Shown here: positions 3,456 through 5,554 of the stretch, one piece after another | Position numbering within the stretch: position 1 is the stretch's first letter | Layout of the letters: the number at the start of each line of letters is the position of its first letter | Source: Nanosynbacter sp. | GTDB taxonomy: Bacteria; Patescibacteriota; Saccharimonadia; Saccharimonadales; Saccharimonadaceae | NCBI GenBank assembly: GCA_015257605.1 | Contig: JABZJV010000041.1 | Coordinates: forward strand, 1 to 5,554 | Length of the DNA stretch: 5,554 nt | Reading direction: 5' to 3' | Notes under the pieces: model-generated | What the model was told of the DNA's origin: nothing | Database searches by the model: none | What the model saw: only the letters and a program-made list of their open reading frames with translations | Translations under genes and position numbers: made by a program

Positions 3456-5554
3456 ATGAGACACTATAACCCTTCTGAAATTGAGCCGAAATGGCAGCAA
3501 ATCTGGGCGGATGACCAGCGTTATCATACGAACGAGTCAAGCGCCAAGCCAAAATACTATGTGACGGGCATGTTCCCGTATCCAAGCGGCGCAGGTATGC
3601 ATACCGGCCACTTTATGGAGCATTCCATTGTCGATGCGGTGGCGCGTTTTCGCCGAGCGCTCGGTTACAACGTAATGTATCCGATTGGCTGGGATAGCTT
3701 TGGCTTGCCGGCCGAGAATTACGCTATCAAAACTGGCCGCAAACCTCGAGAAACTACAGCTGACAATATTGCGAATTTCAAAAAACAATTGCGCAGTGTC
3801 GGTGCTAGCATTGACTGGTCGCGCGAGATCAATACTAGCGACCCAGAATACTACAAATGGACGCAGTGGATATTTACTAAGCTGTTTGAAAAGGATTTAG
3901 CCTACCAGAAAGAATCGCTGCAATGGTGGTGTCCAAAGGATAAGACGGTTCTCGCCAACGAGCAGGTGATTGACGGCAAATGCTGGCGCTGCGACTCGGT
4001 TGTTGTTAAGAAGTCGATGAAACAGTGGTTCTTCCGGATTACTGCTTATGCCGAGCAGCTACTTGCCGAACTGCCAGAGATGGATTGGCCTGACAAAATC
4101 AAAATTGCGCAGACTAACTGGATCGGTAAAAGTGAAGGCGCTGAGATTACTTTTCAAGTTGACGGTAGCGACGATACGATAACTGTTTTCTCGACGCGTC
4201 CTGATACGATTTTTGGCGCAACCTTTCTGGTGTTAGCGCCCGAGCATCCATTAGCGCGCACGCTGCTGAATGATGAAACGCGCGAATTAGTCGAGAACTA
4301 TATTAATGATGCCGTCAAGAAATCAGAGATTGAACGCAGCAACGACACCAAAGAGAAAACAGGTGTTTTTAGCGGCAGTTATGCTATCAACCCGGCGACT
4401 GGCCAAAAGATCCCGATTTGGATCGCTGATTACGTACTGGGCGGTTACGGTACCGGTGCGGTGATGGGCGTGCCAGCGCATGACGACCGCGACTTTGCTT
4501 TTGCTGAAAAATTCGAGCTGCCGGTCGTTGAGGTCATCGAGAGGCCTGAGGATGACATTGACACCGACGCTTGCTATCACGGCGAAGGGGTTTTGGTGAA
4601 TTCTGGCGCTTTTGATGGTACGCGCAGCGAGGATGCTCGCGAGCAAATTGTCGCTTGGCTCGAGCAAGAGGGTAAAGGCAAGTCGCAAATTACTTACAAA
4701 ATGCGCGATTGGCTGATCAGCCGCCAGCGCTATTGGGGTGCGCCGATTCCGATTATTTATTGTCCGGAGCACGGCGCAGTGTCAGTCCCGGAAAGTGATT
4801 TGCCAGTATTACTGCCGGATGTCGATGATTTCCAGCCGCGCGGTGATGGCAAATCAGTCTTGGCGGCGCAAGAAGACTGGGTACAGACGACTTGTCCGGT
4901 TTGCGGCTCCCCAGCTCGGCGCGAAACTGACACGATGGACGGTTACGCTTGCAGTAGCTGGTATTTGCTGCGGTATACTGATCCGCACAATGCGCAGCAG
5001 GCCTGGGCGCCAGACAAGGCAAATTACTGGGCGCCGCTTGATATGTATGTCGGCGGCGATCACGCGACGGCCCATTTGCTATATGTGCGTTTTTGGACGC
5101 ATGTCTTTCGCGAGCTTGGGTTGACGGATTTTGCTGAACCAGTAAAAAAGCTGGTTTACCATGGTTTGATTCAAGCCGAGGACGGCCGCAAAATGAGTAA
5201 AAGCCTCGGCAATGTCGTTGATCCGCTCGAAGTCATCAACGCTGGCTATGGCGCTGACGCCCTGCGCACATTTGAACTATTCCTGGGGCCGATTAACGAA
5301 AACTCTAGCTGGAACAGCCGCGGCATTGCTGGCGTTTATCGTTTTCTTAATCGCTTGTGGACGCTAGTGCAAGAATTTAATGACAGCAACAAAACCGGTA
5401 CGTCTGATACTCAGAAGCTTGATATCATTATTAATTCTACTACCAAAAAAGTCACCGATGACATTCATCGTCTCAGCTTTAATACGGCGATTGCAGCGCT
5501 GATGGAATGCGTGAATGATTTGTACAAATTGAAAGTGGCGGGCTACAGCGAAGA
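3456..5554 (+). CDS. leuS: Leucyl-tRNA synthetase, 5' part (runs off the window)
   Basis: LeuRS charges tRNA(Leu) with leucine in the cytoplasm and is essential. The frame is open for 699 codons and reaches the window edge without a stop. Bacterial LeuRS usually has about 800-870 residues, so the end of the anticodon-binding region and the C-terminal domain lie outside. Visible in order are the N-terminus YNPSEIEPKWQQIW, the class I HIGH motif as HTGH (49-52) after PYPSG, a zinc site (Cys159, Cys176, Cys179 in CWRC), and the CP1 editing domain with STRPDTIFGAT (246-256) and the editing aspartate Asp346 in HDDRD. A second zinc-ribbon set (Cys436, His439, Cys480, Cys483), ETDTMDGYACSSWY, and KMSKS at 579-583 follow. 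The leucine-specific insertion that precedes KMSKS in E. coli LeuRS is missing. The start is well bounded: a TAG lies at 3450-3452 and only a TTG stands between it and the ATG. No Shine-Dalgarno sequence is present. Confidence 0.97.
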   Translation, partial: MRHYNPSEIEPKWQQIWADDQRYHTNESSAKPKYYVTGMFPYPSGAGMHTGHFMEHSIVDAVARFRRALGYNVMYPIGWDSFGLPAENYAIKTGRKPRETTADNIANFKKQLRSVGASIDWSREINTSDPEYYKWTQWIFTKLFEKDLAYQKESLQWWCPKDKTVLANEQVIDGKCWRCDSVVVKKSMKQWFFRITAYAEQLLAELPEMDWPDKIKIAQTNWIGKSEGAEITFQVDGSDDTITVFSTRPDTIFGATFLVLAPEHPLARTLLNDETRELVENYINDAVKKSEIERSNDTKEKTGVFSGSYAINPATGQKIPIWIADYVLGGYGTGAVMGVPAHDDRDFAFAEKFELPVVEVIERPEDDIDTDACYHGEGVLVNSGAFDGTRSEDAREQIVAWLEQEGKGKSQITYKMRDWLISRQRYWGAPIPIIYCPEHGAVSVPESDLPVLLPDVDDFQPRGDGKSVLAAQEDWVQTTCPVCGSPARRETDTMDGYACSSWYLLRYTDPHNAQQAWAPDKANYWAPLDMYVGGDHATAHLLYVRFWTHVFRELGLTDFAEPVKKLVYHGLIQAEDGRKMSKSLGNVVDPLEVINAGYGADALRTFELFLGPINENSSWNSRGIAGVYRFLNRLWTLVQEFNDSNKTGTSDTQKLDIIINSTTKKVTDDIHRLSFNTAIAALMECVNDLYKLKVAGYSE

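Noticed and set aside
3316..3788. Two overlapping minus-strand open frames at the gene 3 / leuS junction
   Set aside because: They span the end of one real gene, the leuS promoter and the conserved LeuRS N-terminus, and have no recognisable product or ribosome-binding site.
4323..4772. Minus-strand open frame of 149 codons
   Set aside because: It lies entirely inside leuS, opposite the CP1 editing region, and its translation shows no domain or membrane pattern. The plus-strand frame is unmistakably LeuRS.
4738..5124. Plus-strand 128-codon and opposing minus-strand frames within leuS
   Set aside because: All are shadows of the GC-richer catalytic-core coding sequence. The LeuRS frame carries conserved motifs throughout this stretch.
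5137..5156. Inverted repeat AACCAG / CTGGTT with an A-rich loop
   Set aside because: It is short, inside the conserved catalytic core of leuS, and has no T tract. It is best explained by the coding constraint.
1..5554. Mobile elements, CRISPR arrays, tRNA genes, recoded stops
   Set aside because: No transposase, terminal inverted repeats, spaced direct repeats or tRNA-like cloverleaf was seen, and all real frames read with the standard code.

Overview
The window is a compact, all-plus-strand stretch of a bacterial chromosome. It holds three complete genes and the 5' part of a fourth, separated by gaps of only 42 to 48 bases. There are no mobile elements, CRISPR arrays, tRNAs or rRNAs. Base composition is moderate and even, the genetic code is standard (no in-frame TGA in any real frame), and nothing suggests recent transfer. 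The gene set, the short MurF form, the compact LeuRS and start codons placed right behind -10 boxes suggest a member of the Patescibacteria / Candidate Phyla Radiation. Saccharibacteria (TM7) is my best guess. This is inference from style and remembered family resemblance, since the window carries no phylogenetic marker that I could test.

Layout. Positions 6-34 hold an intrinsic terminator that closes an upstream, off-window transcription unit. A TATAAT box follows directly and serves a membrane-anchored CHAP-domain cysteine hydrolase (63-680), probably a peptidoglycan amidase or endopeptidase. A second -10 box, preceded by a 12-bp perfect palindrome, serves a MurF-type Mur ligase (726-2000) that lacks the usual N-terminal UDP-MurNAc-binding domain. 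A third promoter lies at the end of murF and produces a short leader with two purine-rich Shine-Dalgarno-like boxes. These precede a 454-residue single-pass membrane protein of unknown function (2049-3413), which has a lysine-rich, histone-H1-like cytoplasmic tail and a large outer domain. A fourth promoter, of the extended -10 type (TGnTATACT), serves leucyl-tRNA synthetase (3456 to the window end), which runs off the edge without a stop.

How the genes fit together. The first two act on the cell wall: one cuts it, the other attaches D-Ala-D-Ala to its precursor. The third is a membrane/surface protein and the fourth is translation housekeeping. Each gene appears to have its own promoter, so the shared orientation need not mean one operon, although no terminator is visible between them and read-through is likely. 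The most distinctive feature is that three of the four genes seem to be transcribed as leaderless or nearly leaderless mRNAs, while the third has a conventional ribosome-binding leader. I see no wholly new system here; the points worth checking are the expression architecture, the unknown membrane protein, and the domain losses in MurF and LeuRS.
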